Shown: positions 7,986-17,056, numbered from the stretch's first letter. The stretch is DNA of 64,000 nucleotides from Porphyromonas endodontalis ATCC 35406 (GCF_000174815.1 NZ_ACNN01000007.1:1-64000), one strand, 5' to 3'. Made by a program: numbers and translations. The notes: a model not told the origin generated them from the sequence alone.

Positions 7986-8057
7986 CTTCCCTCTCGTCTC
8001 CTCTTATTCTCTCGTAAAGAGTGCGTATAAGAGGTAGATGAGGGGGAGTTCTTTTTT
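7986..8057 (+). terminator. Terminator of gdhA
   Basis: An extended stem built on CCTCTTAT (8000-8007) / ATAAGAGG (8027-8034), with flanking CTTCCCTC / GAGGGGGAG pairing, and a T-run at about 8049-8057. Confidence 0.7.
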
Positions 8058-8089
8058 ATTATAGATTGTTTTTCCCTTCTTTTCTCCCT

Positions 8090-8674
8090 ATGACTGAACT
8101 AGACCCCTATCAGATTATTGCTCATTATTACTGCCCCGGAACGACGGCTCATCGTATTTTGGTGGAGCATAGCGAATGCGTTGCCCGCCTAGCTCTGGCG
8201 TTGGCAGACCGTTATTCGGATGCAAAGATTGATCGGGAGCTGCTTTATCAAGCGGCGATGTTGCATGATATCGGTATTATTTATACGGATGCAACGTCAA
8301 TATCTTGCTATGGACGGGAGCCTTACATCCGCCATGGCTATTTGGGAGCGAATCTGCTAAGAAGGGATTGGGGGTTAGAAACGCATGCTCGAGTTTGTGA
8401 GCGTCATACGGGCTCCGGAGTAAGCGAAGAGGAGCGTATTGCCCTCCGTTTACCTTTGCCTGCCGGGCGAAGTTACCTCCCCGAGACCCTAGAGGAGAAG
8501 TTGGTTTGCTATGCAGATTGCTTTTACTCAAAGACGCACCTCGATCGCCGGAAGAGCTACGAAGAGGTGCGTACAAAGATGGAGGCTTTTTGGCAAAAAA
8601 GAGAGCCCCGACTTGTGACCGGGGCTATTGCACGCCTTGAGGCTATGCATCAGATGTTTGGAGATCCCGCCTAA
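8090..8674 (+). CDS. HD-domain phosphohydrolase-like protein
   Basis: 194 residues from ATG 8090; an in-frame ATG at 8066 adds a non-conserved MFFPSFLP. Metal-binding residues are visible: His in LVEHSECV, HD in AMLHDIGIIY, His in RHGYLGANLL, and Asp in VCYADCFYSK. The compact one-domain form matches the HDIG/HDOD-type proteins often annotated only as HD domain-containing. They hydrolyse phosphate esters, commonly nucleotides, but no substrate is evident. It follows the gdhA terminator without a clear promoter and converges on a possible small ORF. Confidence 0.85.
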   Translation: MTELDPYQIIAHYYCPGTTAHRILVEHSECVARLALALADRYSDAKIDRELLYQAAMLHDIGIIYTDATSISCYGREPYIRHGYLGANLLRRDWGLETHARVCERHTGSGVSEEERIALRLPLPAGRSYLPETLEEKLVCYADCFYSKTHLDRRKSYEEVRTKMEAFWQKREPRLVTGAIARLEAMHQMFGDPA

Positions 8675-8677
8675 TCA

Positions 8678-8800
8678 CTATCGGGGGAGGCGAGCATACC
8701 ACTTGAGTAATGCTACTATGGTACGATGTTTTAGGCTTTGGGTGGGAGAGGCGCCAAGGTCCTCTTTGATTTTATCTACTAAGAGGTAGTCGTAATCCAT
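8678..8800 (-). CDS. Possible 40-residue protein
   Basis: An ATG at 8800 (minus) opens a 40-codon frame, starting MDYDYLLVDKIKEDLG and ending LLKWYARLPR. An AAGGAA tract lies about 7-12 bases before the ATG. The peptide is amphipathic, with a basic C-terminal half, and its codon use fits the genome. Its stop lies only 3 bp from the stop of the convergent HD gene, and terminators of that gene lie beyond its start. I do not recognise it. It could be a real small protein or chance. Confidence 0.3.
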   Translation of the reverse strand: MDYDYLLVDKIKEDLGASPTQSLKHRTIVALLKWYARLPR

Positions 8801-8842
8801 AGGCAAATTCCTTTCTTATAGGGCTTGTAATCTGTATTCTAA

Positions 8843-8880
8843 GTCCTCTCCCTAAGTCTTTTAGCGAGGGAGGACCTTTT
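8843..8880 (+). terminator. First of two tandem terminators after the HD gene
   Basis: GTCCTCTCCC (8843-8852) pairs with GGGAGGAC (8868-8875), with one bulged T, followed by CCTTTT. Confidence 0.65.
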
Positions 8881-8893
8881 AGTTCTAAAACGA

Positions 8894-8926
8894 GAAGGGA
8901 CTCCTATTTATTGTCCCTTCTTTTTT
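8894..8926 (+). terminator. Second tandem terminator
   Basis: A perfect 8-bp stem GAAGGGAC (8894-8901) / GTCCCTTC (8913-8920) with a T6 run at 8921-8926. Confidence 0.85.
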
Positions 8927-9012
8927 ACTACTCAGTCTCAAGAGAGGGGGCCTTCAAAAATAAAAATTATGCTCTTGAGGGGCAAAAGTACGTGTGGATA
9001 GAAAAATCTTCG

Positions 9013-9021
9013 TATTTTTGT
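9013..9021 (+). promoter_or_regulatory. -7 element of the tonB-family gene
   Basis: TATTTTTGT fits TAnnTTTGY and lies 43 bp before ATG 9065. No TTG was found at the -33 position. Confidence 0.5.
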
Positions 9022-9064
9022 CGGGCAAGCAACAGAGTATCGCAATTAGTAATACGATTATAGT

Positions 9065-9769
9065 ATGGAAGTAAAGAAATCGTCAAAGGCAAACTTGGAG
9101 AAAGGGAAGAGCCTTTCTTTCTTGATGGGTTTGGTATTGGCCCTCTCTGTAGTGTTCGTCGCTCTTGAGTGGCACTCTCTAGATGCTATGGGCGATGATG
9201 GTACCGATAAGGTCGATATTGCCGACATGGAGGATGTTATGTTCATCCCAGACCAACAGCAGGAGCCTGAGACTCCGCCCGAAGAAACTCCTGTGGAAAC
9301 CGTTGAGGTTGCCCTACCAGAGGAATTTAAGGTTGTGGATAATAATACAGAGGTAGTTAAGATTGCCCTCGTTTCTGTGGACGAAAAGAAACCTCTTCCC
9401 CCCGCACCTGTTATCACGCAGGCTCCCCCTCAGGAAGTAGAGCAGGAAGAGCAAATCTTCGAATTCGTAGAAAGCAATCCTGTACCTCCCGGTGGTAGTC
9501 AAGAAGCTCTCCTCAAGTGGATTGCTCGCACCCTCCAATATCCCGAAATTGCTGCAGAAAACGGCGTACAGGGAAAGGTGATTGTTCAATTCGTTGTAGA
9601 GAAAGATGGTTCGATCTCGAAGGCTACCGTAGTACGTGGGGTAGACGCCTCTCTCGATAAGGAAGCCCTTCGCGTTATCAACAAGATGGATAAGTGGCAG
9701 CCTGGTAAGCAGGGGGGTAAGCCCGTACGTGTAAAGTACACGCTTCCTATCCAGTTCAAGCTCCAGTAA
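9065..9769 (+). CDS. TonB-family energy transducer
   Basis: 234 residues: a basic N-terminus, one membrane anchor (about 18-34, LSFLMGLVLALSVVFVA), a Pro/Glu-rich periplasmic linker (about 60-140), and a TonB C-terminal domain (about 150-234) with LQYPEIAAENGVQGKVIVQF and PVRVKYTLPIQF. TonB links the ExbB/ExbD proton-motive motor to outer-membrane transporters such as SusC/RagA types. No exbB or exbD lies nearby, so it works with partners encoded elsewhere. The gene has its own -7 element and terminator. Confidence 0.92.
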   Translation: MEVKKSSKANLEKGKSLSFLMGLVLALSVVFVALEWHSLDAMGDDGTDKVDIADMEDVMFIPDQQQEPETPPEETPVETVEVALPEEFKVVDNNTEVVKIALVSVDEKKPLPPAPVITQAPPQEVEQEEQIFEFVESNPVPPGGSQEALLKWIARTLQYPEIAAENGVQGKVIVQFVVEKDGSISKATVVRGVDASLDKEALRVINKMDKWQPGKQGGKPVRVKYTLPIQFKLQ

Positions 9770-9859
9770 TCTGAGTGTAGAGGAGAGATAGGATACTTGT
9801 TGCCGATTGTTTATGGCACAGCGAAGTCCCCTCTCTTAGAAATTTAGTCACATAGTTGT

Positions 9860-9906
9860 CCCCCGCAAGTTTCCCGTGATAGGGGAGTTTGCAGGGGGCT
9901 TTTTTT
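9860..9906 (+). terminator. Terminator after the tonB-family gene
   Basis: CCCCCGCAA (from 9860) pairs with TTTGCAGGGGG (ending 9898), followed by a T-run at 9900-9906. Confidence 0.75.
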
Positions 9907-9919
9907 GTTCCACCCCAAT

Positions 9920-10909
9920 ATGACCACAATTCAAGACAACCTTAGTTATATAGAGACCGAGCTACAGACTTTGGTCGCACACTGTCGCACACAAATCTCG
10001 GAGCCTCTCTATGCTCCTATGGCTTATGCTTTTGAGGGAGGAGGTAAGCGAGTGCGCCCCCTCCTTGTGCTGATGGTGGCAGATATGTATGGCAAAGATC
10101 GTGCGGATTTCATCAAGGCAGCATTGGCTCTTGAGATCTATCATAACTTCACGCTCTTGCACGATGATGTGATGGATCACTCAGAGATGCGTCGCAACCG
10201 CCCCTCCGTGCCTGCTCAATTCGGTATCGCTCAAGCTATCCTAACGGGGGATGCCATGCTCTCGCTTGCCTACAAACTCACCCAAGAGTACCCTCTGGCT
10301 CTTCAACCTGCGATTATGGGAGTGTTCAATCGCATGTCGCAGGATATAATGGTGGGGCAGCAGATGGATATGGACTTTGAGACACGTTCGGATGTAACAC
10401 TTGCGGAGTATGAGCGAATGATTCGCAAGAAAACAGCCGTATTACTCTCGGCGGCTCTAGAGATCGGAGCGTATATTGCCGATACAGGAATGCGTGACCG
10501 TTCCTATTTGATTCGCGCCGGGATCAATGCCGGTATGGCGTTCCAATTAAGAGACGATTACCTCGATGTATATGGAGATGAAGCGACATTTGGCAAGCCG
10601 ATAGGAGGAGACATTGCTGAGAATAAGCAGACTTGGCTACTGATAAAGGCGCAAGAAATCGCTCGTGAGAGGGGCGAGTGGGAGCAACTGAAGGCGGCTC
10701 TTGCTATCCCCAAAGAGCAGCGAGAGGAAAAATACCGTGCTGTGCGGGCTTTCTACGACGCGTATGGGATTCCCGAACTTATCCGAAAGGAGATCCAGGA
10801 GCAGTCCGATTGGGCTTTGGATCTCTTGTCAAGAATGAGTAATTCCTATCCGGAGGCTTCGCAGCGTTTGGTCGATCTTATTCAGAAGATGGCGATGCGC
10901 GACCTATGA
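9920..10909 (+). CDS. Polyprenyl diphosphate synthase
   Basis: 329 residues from ATG 9920; an upstream TTG at 9905 lies in the terminator tail and is unlikely. The first Asp-rich motif is LLHDDVMDHSEMRR and the second is FQLRDDYLDVYGD. GGGKRVRPLL contributes the conserved KR near the isopentenyl-diphosphate site. It extends allylic diphosphates for quinone side chains or for undecaprenyl precursors. Chain length cannot be read from sequence alone. It overlaps tatD by 4 bp (ATGA), so the two are coupled. Confidence 0.92.
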   Translation: MTTIQDNLSYIETELQTLVAHCRTQISEPLYAPMAYAFEGGGKRVRPLLVLMVADMYGKDRADFIKAALALEIYHNFTLLHDDVMDHSEMRRNRPSVPAQFGIAQAILTGDAMLSLAYKLTQEYPLALQPAIMGVFNRMSQDIMVGQQMDMDFETRSDVTLAEYERMIRKKTAVLLSAALEIGAYIADTGMRDRSYLIRAGINAGMAFQLRDDYLDVYGDEATFGKPIGGDIAENKQTWLLIKAQEIARERGEWEQLKAALAIPKEQREEKYRAVRAFYDAYGIPELIRKEIQEQSDWALDLLSRMSNSYPEASQRLVDLIQKMAMRDL

Positions 10910-11691
10910 TTGATTCGCATACTCATATCTTTGAGCCGGAGTTTGACGAAGATCGTCGGGAGGTGTTGGAGCGTGCCTGTGGCGCAGGTGTAGAGCACCT
11001 CATTCTCCCTAATATTGATGTAGAGTCTCTGCCTCGTCTCCTCAAAACTCACGAGGATTTTCCCCTCAATACCTCTATTGCCATTGGGTTGCACCCAACC
11101 TCGGTGGGTCAGGACTTCTCTTCCCAGTTGGAGGTGATACACGAAGCTGTACGCAAGTATCACTCGGAGGTAGTGGCTATTGGGGAGGTTGGGCTCGATT
11201 TCTACTGGGATCGAAGCTTCGTTCGAGAACAGGAAGAGGCGCTTCGTACCCAAGTGGAGTGGGCCATTGAGGAGGATCTCCCTCTTATTTTGCACACGCG
11301 TAGTGCCCACCGAGAGATGCTGGATTTGTTGTCCGCCTACCGAGGGGAGGCTCGTCTCCGAGGGGTCTTCCATAGTTTTACGGGGAGTGAGGATGAGCTG
11401 GAGGAACTGATTGCTTTTTCTCCCTCCTTTATGATCGGGATCAATGGTGTAGTCACCTTCAAGAAGTCCACGCTGCGAGAGTATATCGCTCGCATCCCAC
11501 TTGATCGGCTCCTTTTGGAGACCGATGCTCCCTATCTCGCTCCGGTGCCTCATCGGGGTAAACGCAACGAGCCCTCTTTCTTGCCGGAGACCCTTGCAGA
11601 AGTGGCACGTGCTTTTGGATTATTTCCTGCCCAGTTAGAGGAGGCAATTTCAGCTAATTCTCGCCAACTTTTTGCCCTAGAGAATTTCTAA
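10906..11691 (+). CDS. tatD: TatD family metal-dependent DNase
   Basis: 261 residues. It begins MIDSHTHIFEPEF, the HxH metal motif of the amidohydrolase fold. AIGEVGLDFYWD supplies the conserved Glu, LILHTRSA the next His, GVFHSFTGS another, and LLLETDAPYLAP the last Asp. TatD proteins are 3'-5' exonucleases linked to DNA repair and D-aminoacyl-tRNA deacylase-like activities. The start codon overlaps the stop of the preceding gene. Confidence 0.95.
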   Translation: MIDSHTHIFEPEFDEDRREVLERACGAGVEHLILPNIDVESLPRLLKTHEDFPLNTSIAIGLHPTSVGQDFSSQLEVIHEAVRKYHSEVVAIGEVGLDFYWDRSFVREQEEALRTQVEWAIEEDLPLILHTRSAHREMLDLLSAYRGEARLRGVFHSFTGSEDELEELIAFSPSFMIGINGVVTFKKSTLREYIARIPLDRLLLETDAPYLAPVPHRGKRNEPSFLPETLAEVARAFGLFPAQLEEAISANSRQLFALENF

Positions 11692-11747
11692 AATCAGCCA
11701 ATTCCCTTTTTTATATCAGTCTGCCTTTGGAGAGTCTTATAAGTTAT

Positions 11748-11777
11748 TCTCTCCTAGAGGCTTGCTGATAGGAGAGA
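11748..11777. repeat. Inverted repeat, possible terminator without T-run
   Basis: TCTCTCCTA (11748-11756) and TAGGAGAGA (11769-11777) are perfect inverted copies. It lies 56 bp after tatD. Only A-rich sequence follows on the plus strand, so termination is uncertain. Confidence 0.45.
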
Positions 11778-11832
11778 GAAAATGTACCGCGAAAAAGATT
11801 GTCGGGCTATTTTTTTATCCGGTTGAAATAGC

Positions 11833-11841
11833 TACTTTTGC
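11833..11841 (+). promoter_or_regulatory. -7 element upstream of nrdD
   Basis: TACTTTTGC fits TAnnTTTGY. If used, the nrdD mRNA has a leader of about 195 nt. No TTG stands at -33. Confidence 0.45.
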
Positions 11842-12044
11842 CTTTGCAAGGCCTAAGACAAAGATGTTTCTCTTGCTGATTCTTAGATGATTAGTCTCTT
11901 ATTGGCTAAGCCCGTGAGCGTGGGCGTTGTCAAGAGGATGGGGAGGAGTCTTGCCAAAACTGCTTTGTATTAGAATTGTTTCAGAGAGAGCATGCAATAA
12001 GCATAGAGACGGAATAGAAAAAGGGAACAAGAAAACTAAGTATT
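11842..12044 (+). promoter_or_regulatory. Long nrdD leader with possible secondary structure
   Basis: The stretch has no gene. CTCTTG (11870-11875) can pair with CAAGAG (11931-11936), enclosing a GCCC/GGGC hairpin (11910-11913 / 11922-11925). I could not match it to cobalamin or another known riboswitch, and saw no NrdR-type box. Confidence 0.3.
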
Positions 12045-14450
12045 ATGGAACAGGAAGAACTCTACATCTTGAAGCGCGACGGCAGTCGTCAGTTGTTTGA
12101 AGCAGAAAAGATTCGATCGGCGATCTACAAGGCTTATCGGGCAGGTGGAGTTCGTCCCGATCCTTCGAGTGTAGACGTAATTGTAGCGCGTATAGAGAGT
12201 GTGGCACGTGCTCACAAAGAGGGTGCTCTAGCCGTAGAAGATATACAAGATATGGTGGAACAGGCTCTTATGGCAGCCGACCCCTTTATTGCCAAGAAGT
12301 ATATTATCTATCGTGAGTGGCGTACCGTGGAGCGCGATAAGCGTACGCGCTTGAAGCACACTATGGATGGTATTGTCAAGATCGAGAAGAACGATACCAA
12401 CTTGAGCAATGCCAATATGAGTGCATATACTCCCTCTGGGCAGATGATGACTTTTGCCTCCGAGGTGACTAAAGACTATGCACGCAAATATCTTGTTTCC
12501 AACATCTACTCTCGCGCTCATGAGGTTGGCGATATTCATATCCACGACCTTGACTATTATCCTACAAAGACAACAACTTGCGTACAGTACGACCTCGAGG
12601 ATCTCTACGAGCGTGGTTTCTTTACCAAGAACGGCAGTGTTCGTACTCCACAGAGTATCCAGAGCTACGCCACATTGGCTACGATTGTATTCCAAACCAA
12701 TCAAAATGAGCAACATGGAGGGCAGGCCATCCCGGCTTTCGACTTCTTTATGGCTCCGGGGGTACGCAAAACTTTTATCAAACGCCTTGTGGCTACTTTC
12801 GCTCTCTCCATCCGTCTCAAGTCGGGAGATGAGACTACCGAGGTAGACGAGAAGGCTATTGCCGATCGCATCCGTGAGATTCATCCGCGTCTCTCTGACG
12901 ATAAGGCCGAGGCAGAACGCCTCTATGAGGGATTAAAAGACTTGATCCCAGGGGTTGACCTTCCCTTTGTGGAAGTGGCTCTTGCTGAGTCGTATCGGCA
13001 AACACGCAAGGATACGCATCAAGCCATGGAAGGCTTTATCCATAACCTAAATACGATGCACTCTCGTGGAGGTAATCAGGTGGTTTTCAGCTCGATTAAC
13101 TACGGTACCGATACGAGTGATGAGGGGCGTATGGTAATCCATGAGTTGCTCCAGGCAACGATGGAGGGTCTAGGACATGGCGAAGTACCTATCTTCCCGA
13201 TCCAAATCTTTAAGGTAAAGGATGGTATTAACTACTCAGATGAGGATTTTGAGAAGGCGAGTGCCGATTTTGATGCTGCTCTAGCCGGTAAAATTCAATT
13301 CGCTACGCCCAACTTCGACCTCCTCTTAGAGAGTTGCTATACTACGGCAAAAGCTCTTTTCCCCAACTTCGTTTTCCTCGATACACCCTTCAATAAGAAT
13401 GACCTCTGGAAGGCCGACGATCCCAAACGCTACCTCTATGAACTTGCAACCATGGGGTGCCGTACCCGCGTGTTTGAGAATGTTCGCGGAGTAAAAAGCT
13501 CTGTAGGTCGTGGTAACCTCTCGTTCACCTCGATCAATATGCCTCGTCTTGCCATCGAAGCGCGTCGCGAAGCCGAAGAGCGCTATCCGGATGGAGATAA
13601 GAAAACGGTACGTAGAGAGGCTCGTCGTCGCTTCCTAGATAGAGTACGCGACATGTCCGAATTGGTTGCCGATCAACTCTATGAGCGATATTCTTACCAG
13701 CGTACCGCCTTGGCGCGTCAGTTCCCCTTTATGATGGGTAATGATGTGTGGAAGGGTGGAAAAACGCTCGAAAGCAACGATGAAGTAGGGGATGTAATTG
13801 CAACAGGTACCTTAGGGATTGGCTTTATCGGAGGGCACAATGCCATGGTTGCTATCTATGGAGAGGGGCATGCACACAATCAGGAGGCATGGCAAACTCT
13901 GTATGATGCTATAGAAGTGATGAACGATGTCGTCAGAGAGTACAAGCGTAAGTATGAGCTTAATTACTCTGTACTGGCAACGCCGGCCGAGGGGCTTTCC
14001 GGACGATTTACGCGCCTCGACCGTAAACGCTATGGCATTATTCCGGGAGTGAATGACCTAGATTACTATGTCAATTCGTTCCATGTAGATGTGCGCGAAG
14101 AGGTTACGATTGCAGAGAAAATCCACCTCGAAGCTCCTTTCCATGCCATCACCGGTGGTGGTCACATTACCTATGTAGAGCTTGATGGGGAGGCAAAGAA
14201 GAATCCTGCCGTTCTCCTAAAAATTGTCAAGTTAATGCACGATGAGGGTATAGGCTACGGCTCTATCAATCACCCCGTGGATACGTGCCGCCGCTGCGGA
14301 TATAAAGGTGTTATTTTTGATAAGTGCCCCGTCTGCAGTAGCGATCAAATCGCCCGTCTCCGCCGCATTACAGGGTACCTGACCGGTAGCCTAGAGTGCT
14401 GGAATAGTGCCAAACAAGCTGAGGAGCATGACCGCGTGAAGCATTGTTAA
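12045..14450 (+). CDS. nrdD: Anaerobic ribonucleoside-triphosphate reductase, class III
   Basis: 801 residues. An ATP-cone domain occupies about residues 5-95 (LKRDGSRQLFEAEKIRSAI...), the allosteric activity switch. The central barrel carries the substrate and radical chemistry. The C-terminal zinc site is CRRCGYKG...CPVC, and the glycyl radical loop RRITGYL places the radical at about G777. It reduces NTPs to dNTPs without oxygen after activation by NrdG, encoded next. The long leader upstream suggests regulated expression. Confidence 0.97.
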   Translation: MEQEELYILKRDGSRQLFEAEKIRSAIYKAYRAGGVRPDPSSVDVIVARIESVARAHKEGALAVEDIQDMVEQALMAADPFIAKKYIIYREWRTVERDKRTRLKHTMDGIVKIEKNDTNLSNANMSAYTPSGQMMTFASEVTKDYARKYLVSNIYSRAHEVGDIHIHDLDYYPTKTTTCVQYDLEDLYERGFFTKNGSVRTPQSIQSYATLATIVFQTNQNEQHGGQAIPAFDFFMAPGVRKTFIKRLVATFALSIRLKSGDETTEVDEKAIADRIREIHPRLSDDKAEAERLYEGLKDLIPGVDLPFVEVALAESYRQTRKDTHQAMEGFIHNLNTMHSRGGNQVVFSSINYGTDTSDEGRMVIHELLQATMEGLGHGEVPIFPIQIFKVKDGINYSDEDFEKASADFDAALAGKIQFATPNFDLLLESCYTTAKALFPNFVFLDTPFNKNDLWKADDPKRYLYELATMGCRTRVFENVRGVKSSVGRGNLSFTSINMPRLAIEARREAEERYPDGDKKTVRREARRRFLDRVRDMSELVADQLYERYSYQRTALARQFPFMMGNDVWKGGKTLESNDEVGDVIATGTLGIGFIGGHNAMVAIYGEGHAHNQEAWQTLYDAIEVMNDVVREYKRKYELNYSVLATPAEGLSGRFTRLDRKRYGIIPGVNDLDYYVNSFHVDVREEVTIAEKIHLEAPFHAITGGGHITYVELDGEAKKNPAVLLKIVKLMHDEGIGYGSINHPVDTCRRCGYKGVIFDKCPVCSSDQIARLRRITGYLTGSLECWNSAKQAEEHDRVKHC

Positions 14451-14482
14451 GAATTGCCTAGCCTCGCTCTATTTGATCTCCG

Positions 14483-14542
14483 CGCTACCTTCGCTCTAGC
14501 CTCTCACCCCTTGGAGGGAACAGCTATGGCCGAGGTAGCGTG
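14483..14542 (+). promoter_or_regulatory. Stem-loop between nrdD and nrdG
   Basis: CGCTACCTTCG (14483-14493) pairs with CGAGGTAGCG (14531-14540), with one bulge, across a 37-base loop. No T-run follows, so it may be an mRNA processing or stability element rather than a terminator. Confidence 0.4.
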
Positions 14543-14577
14543 CTTTGTTTGTGGCTTTCAATCTTATAGACAAAGGG

Positions 14578-15045
14578 ATGTTGCACTTGTTAAATAGATA
14601 CAAGGAGACGATCTCCGACGGTCCCGGTCTGCGCTATGCTATCTATTTGGCAGGGTGCAGTCACCACTGTCCCGGGTGTCATAATCCCGAGAGTCATAAC
14701 CCTTTGGGGGGTATTGAATTGAGCGAGGAGGTGCTACGAGGAATTATCGATGAGATCAATAGCAATCCCCTTCTTGATGGTATAACCCTCTCTGGAGGAG
14801 ACCCATTCTTTTACCCCGAAGAACTACTTAAATTGGTACAACGCCTCTCCCAAGAGTGCTCTTTACCTATACTTTGCTACACGGGATATACCTACGAAGA
14901 GTTGCTTGCTGACGAAAGGAGAGCGCCCGTTCTAAAGTACCTTACCACCTTGATAGATGGGAGGTTTGTGCGAGAGTTGCGAGATCCCTCTCTTCCCTTC
15001 AGGGGGAGTAGTAATCAGCGGATTATAGATCTTCGTAACCGTTAG
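14578..15045 (+). CDS. nrdG: Anaerobic ribonucleotide reductase activating protein (radical SAM)
   Basis: 155 residues from ATG 14578, a typical NrdG length; an alternative start at 14545 adds 11 non-conserved residues. The radical-SAM cluster motif is CSHHCPGCHN (CxxxCxxC), and the SAM-binding LSGGDPFF follows. It cleaves S-adenosylmethionine to generate the glycyl radical on NrdD. It lies 127 bp downstream of nrdD, with a stem-loop between them. Confidence 0.95.
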   Translation: MLHLLNRYKETISDGPGLRYAIYLAGCSHHCPGCHNPESHNPLGGIELSEEVLRGIIDEINSNPLLDGITLSGGDPFFYPEELLKLVQRLSQECSLPILCYTGYTYEELLADERRAPVLKYLTTLIDGRFVRELRDPSLPFRGSSNQRIIDLRNR

Positions 15046-15071
15046 ATACCTATTAATTGTCAGAAAGGAGC

Positions 15072-15080
15072 TATCTTTGT
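15072..15080 (+). promoter_or_regulatory. -7 element upstream of korA
   Basis: TATCTTTGT fits TAnnTTTGY, giving a leader of about 108 nt that includes a GCTCC/GGAGC hairpin near 15122-15142. The nearest TTG (15057-15059) is too close for -33. Confidence 0.5.
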
Positions 15081-15193
15081 GCGCAGAATAAGAGACGGAA
15101 GATAAAAAGTAGAGAGAATATAGGCTCCTCCTTGTGGTGGAGCAGTGATATAATACAATACTCAAACCACTCTAAGTTTAAACTAAATCAATC

Positions 15194-17053
15194 ATGAAGG
15201 AATCCAAAGATGTAAGACGTCTTGAGGAAGTTGTGATCCGCTTCTCAGGTGACTCTGGGGATGGTATGCAGCTTACCGGGACCATCTTTTCGGACCTCTC
15301 GGCTGTCTATGGCAACTCGATTGCTACATTTCCCGACTATCCAGCCGAAATCAGAGCGCCCCAAGGTACGCTTGGGGGTGTGTCGGGCTTCCAAGTTCAC
15401 ATTGGTACCAATCCGGTGTACACTCCGGGTGACTTTGCCGATGTACTCGTTGCAATGAATCCTGCGGCTCTTAAGGTAAATCTAGGGCATATTCGTAAGG
15501 ATTCTCTTATCATTATTGATACAGATTCATTCGGCGAAAAGGACCTTGAGAAGGCTGAATTCAAGACTATGGATCCTATCAAGGAACTTGGTCTTAATCC
15601 CGATCGCGTGGTGGCTGCCTCTATCTCGTCTATGGTGAAAGAGTCTCTCAAAGAACTTCAACTAGACAACAAGAGCGCTCTCCGCTGTAAAAACATGTTC
15701 GCTCTCGGGCTGGTTTGCTGGCTATTCGACCGCACTCTCGAGCACGCCGTAGACTTTATCAATAAGAAGTTTGGTAAAAAAGAACTCATCCGTCAGGCCA
15801 ACATCAAGGCCCTCAACGATGGGTATAACTACGGTGCCAATACCCACGCTTCTGCAGGTACTCCCTTCCATGTCGAGGGGCAAAAGCAAGAACCGGGTCT
15901 CTACATGGATATGAGTGGGAACAAGGCTACGGCTTATGGTCTTATGGCTGCTGCCGAACGCTCCGGTCTCCAACTCTTCCTTGGTAGCTACCCTATCACT
16001 CCTGCTACTGATATCCTTCATGAGCTTTCTAAGCACAAGGCTCTCGGTGTAGTAACCGTACAGGCAGAAGATGAAATTGCCGGTATCTGTACTTCTATCG
16101 GGGCTTCTTTTGGTGGTAGCCTTGCTGTTACTACAACGTCTGGTCCCGGTCTTGCCCTCAAGAGTGAGGCGTTGGGTCTCGCTGTAATGGCTGAGCTTCC
16201 TCTCGTTGTTGTAGACGTTCAGCGTGGTGGCCCTTCTACAGGTTTGCCTACCAAGAGTGAACAAACCGACCTCTTGCAGGCTCTCTACGGCCGTAATGGG
16301 GAGTCTCCTCTCGTAGTTGTTTCGGCTACTTCGTCTGGGGATTGCTTCAATCAAGCTTACTGGGCATCGAAGGTTGCTCTCGAGCACATGACCCCCGTAG
16401 TGCTTCTTACCGACGCATATGTAGCCAACGGTTCACAAGCATGGCGCATCCCCGAATACGAAAAGTTCCCCGAGATCAAACCCAATTACATCTGTAATTA
16501 CAAGGGTGAAGAGCCTTGGAAACCCTATCGTCGCGATCTCGAAACGTTGGTTCGCTATTGGGCTGTACCCGGTCAAGAAGGCTATCAACACCGCTTGGGT
16601 GGTCTCGAAAAGGATAATAAGACAGGTGCCATCAGCACCAATCCTGACAACCACCAACTCATGGTGAACAACCGTCAGACTAAGATCGATAATATTGCCA
16701 AGGTAATTCCTCCTCTCAAGGTAGAGGGTGATGTGGATGATGCAGACTTCCTAATCGTTGGTTGGGGAGGTACTTATGGTCACCTACACGAGGCTATGGA
16801 AAAGATGCGCAAGGAAGGCAAGAAAGTGGCTCATGCTCACTTTACCTTCATTAGCCCTCTACCTATCAATACAAAAGAAGTGCTTCACAAGTATAAGAAG
16901 GTAGTGGTAGCGGAGCAAAACAATGGTCAGCTTGCCATGTATCTAAAGGGCAAGATTGCAGACTTTGCTCCCTTGCAACTCAATCGTGTTAAGGGGCAAC
17001 CTTTCAATGTGGGTCGCTTGGTAGAAGAATTTTCTAAAATGATGGAGGCATAA
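15194..17053 (+). CDS. korA: 2-oxoacid (2-oxoglutarate):ferredoxin oxidoreductase, fused gamma-alpha subunit
   Basis: 619 residues. The gamma (catalytic POR/KOR) domain comes first (about 10-190; VIRFSGDSGDGMQLTG), then the alpha domain (about 215-450; ASFGGSLAVTTTSGPGLALKSEA and the RGGPSTGLPTKSEQTDL motif), and a transketolase C-like domain at the end (WGGTYGHLHEAM). With KorB it oxidatively decarboxylates a 2-oxoacid to acyl-CoA, reducing ferredoxin. The fused layout and the neighbour KorB fit the 2-oxoglutarate type, but pyruvate or branched-chain acids cannot be excluded from sequence. Codon use indicates high expression. Confidence 0.93.
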   Translation: MKESKDVRRLEEVVIRFSGDSGDGMQLTGTIFSDLSAVYGNSIATFPDYPAEIRAPQGTLGGVSGFQVHIGTNPVYTPGDFADVLVAMNPAALKVNLGHIRKDSLIIIDTDSFGEKDLEKAEFKTMDPIKELGLNPDRVVAASISSMVKESLKELQLDNKSALRCKNMFALGLVCWLFDRTLEHAVDFINKKFGKKELIRQANIKALNDGYNYGANTHASAGTPFHVEGQKQEPGLYMDMSGNKATAYGLMAAAERSGLQLFLGSYPITPATDILHELSKHKALGVVTVQAEDEIAGICTSIGASFGGSLAVTTTSGPGLALKSEALGLAVMAELPLVVVDVQRGGPSTGLPTKSEQTDLLQALYGRNGESPLVVVSATSSGDCFNQAYWASKVALEHMTPVVLLTDAYVANGSQAWRIPEYEKFPEIKPNYICNYKGEEPWKPYRRDLETLVRYWAVPGQEGYQHRLGGLEKDNKTGAISTNPDNHQLMVNNRQTKIDNIAKVIPPLKVEGDVDDADFLIVGWGGTYGHLHEAMEKMRKEGKKVAHAHFTFISPLPINTKEVLHKYKKVVVAEQNNGQLAMYLKGKIADFAPLQLNRVKGQPFNVGRLVEEFSKMMEA

Positions 17054-17056
17054 GAG

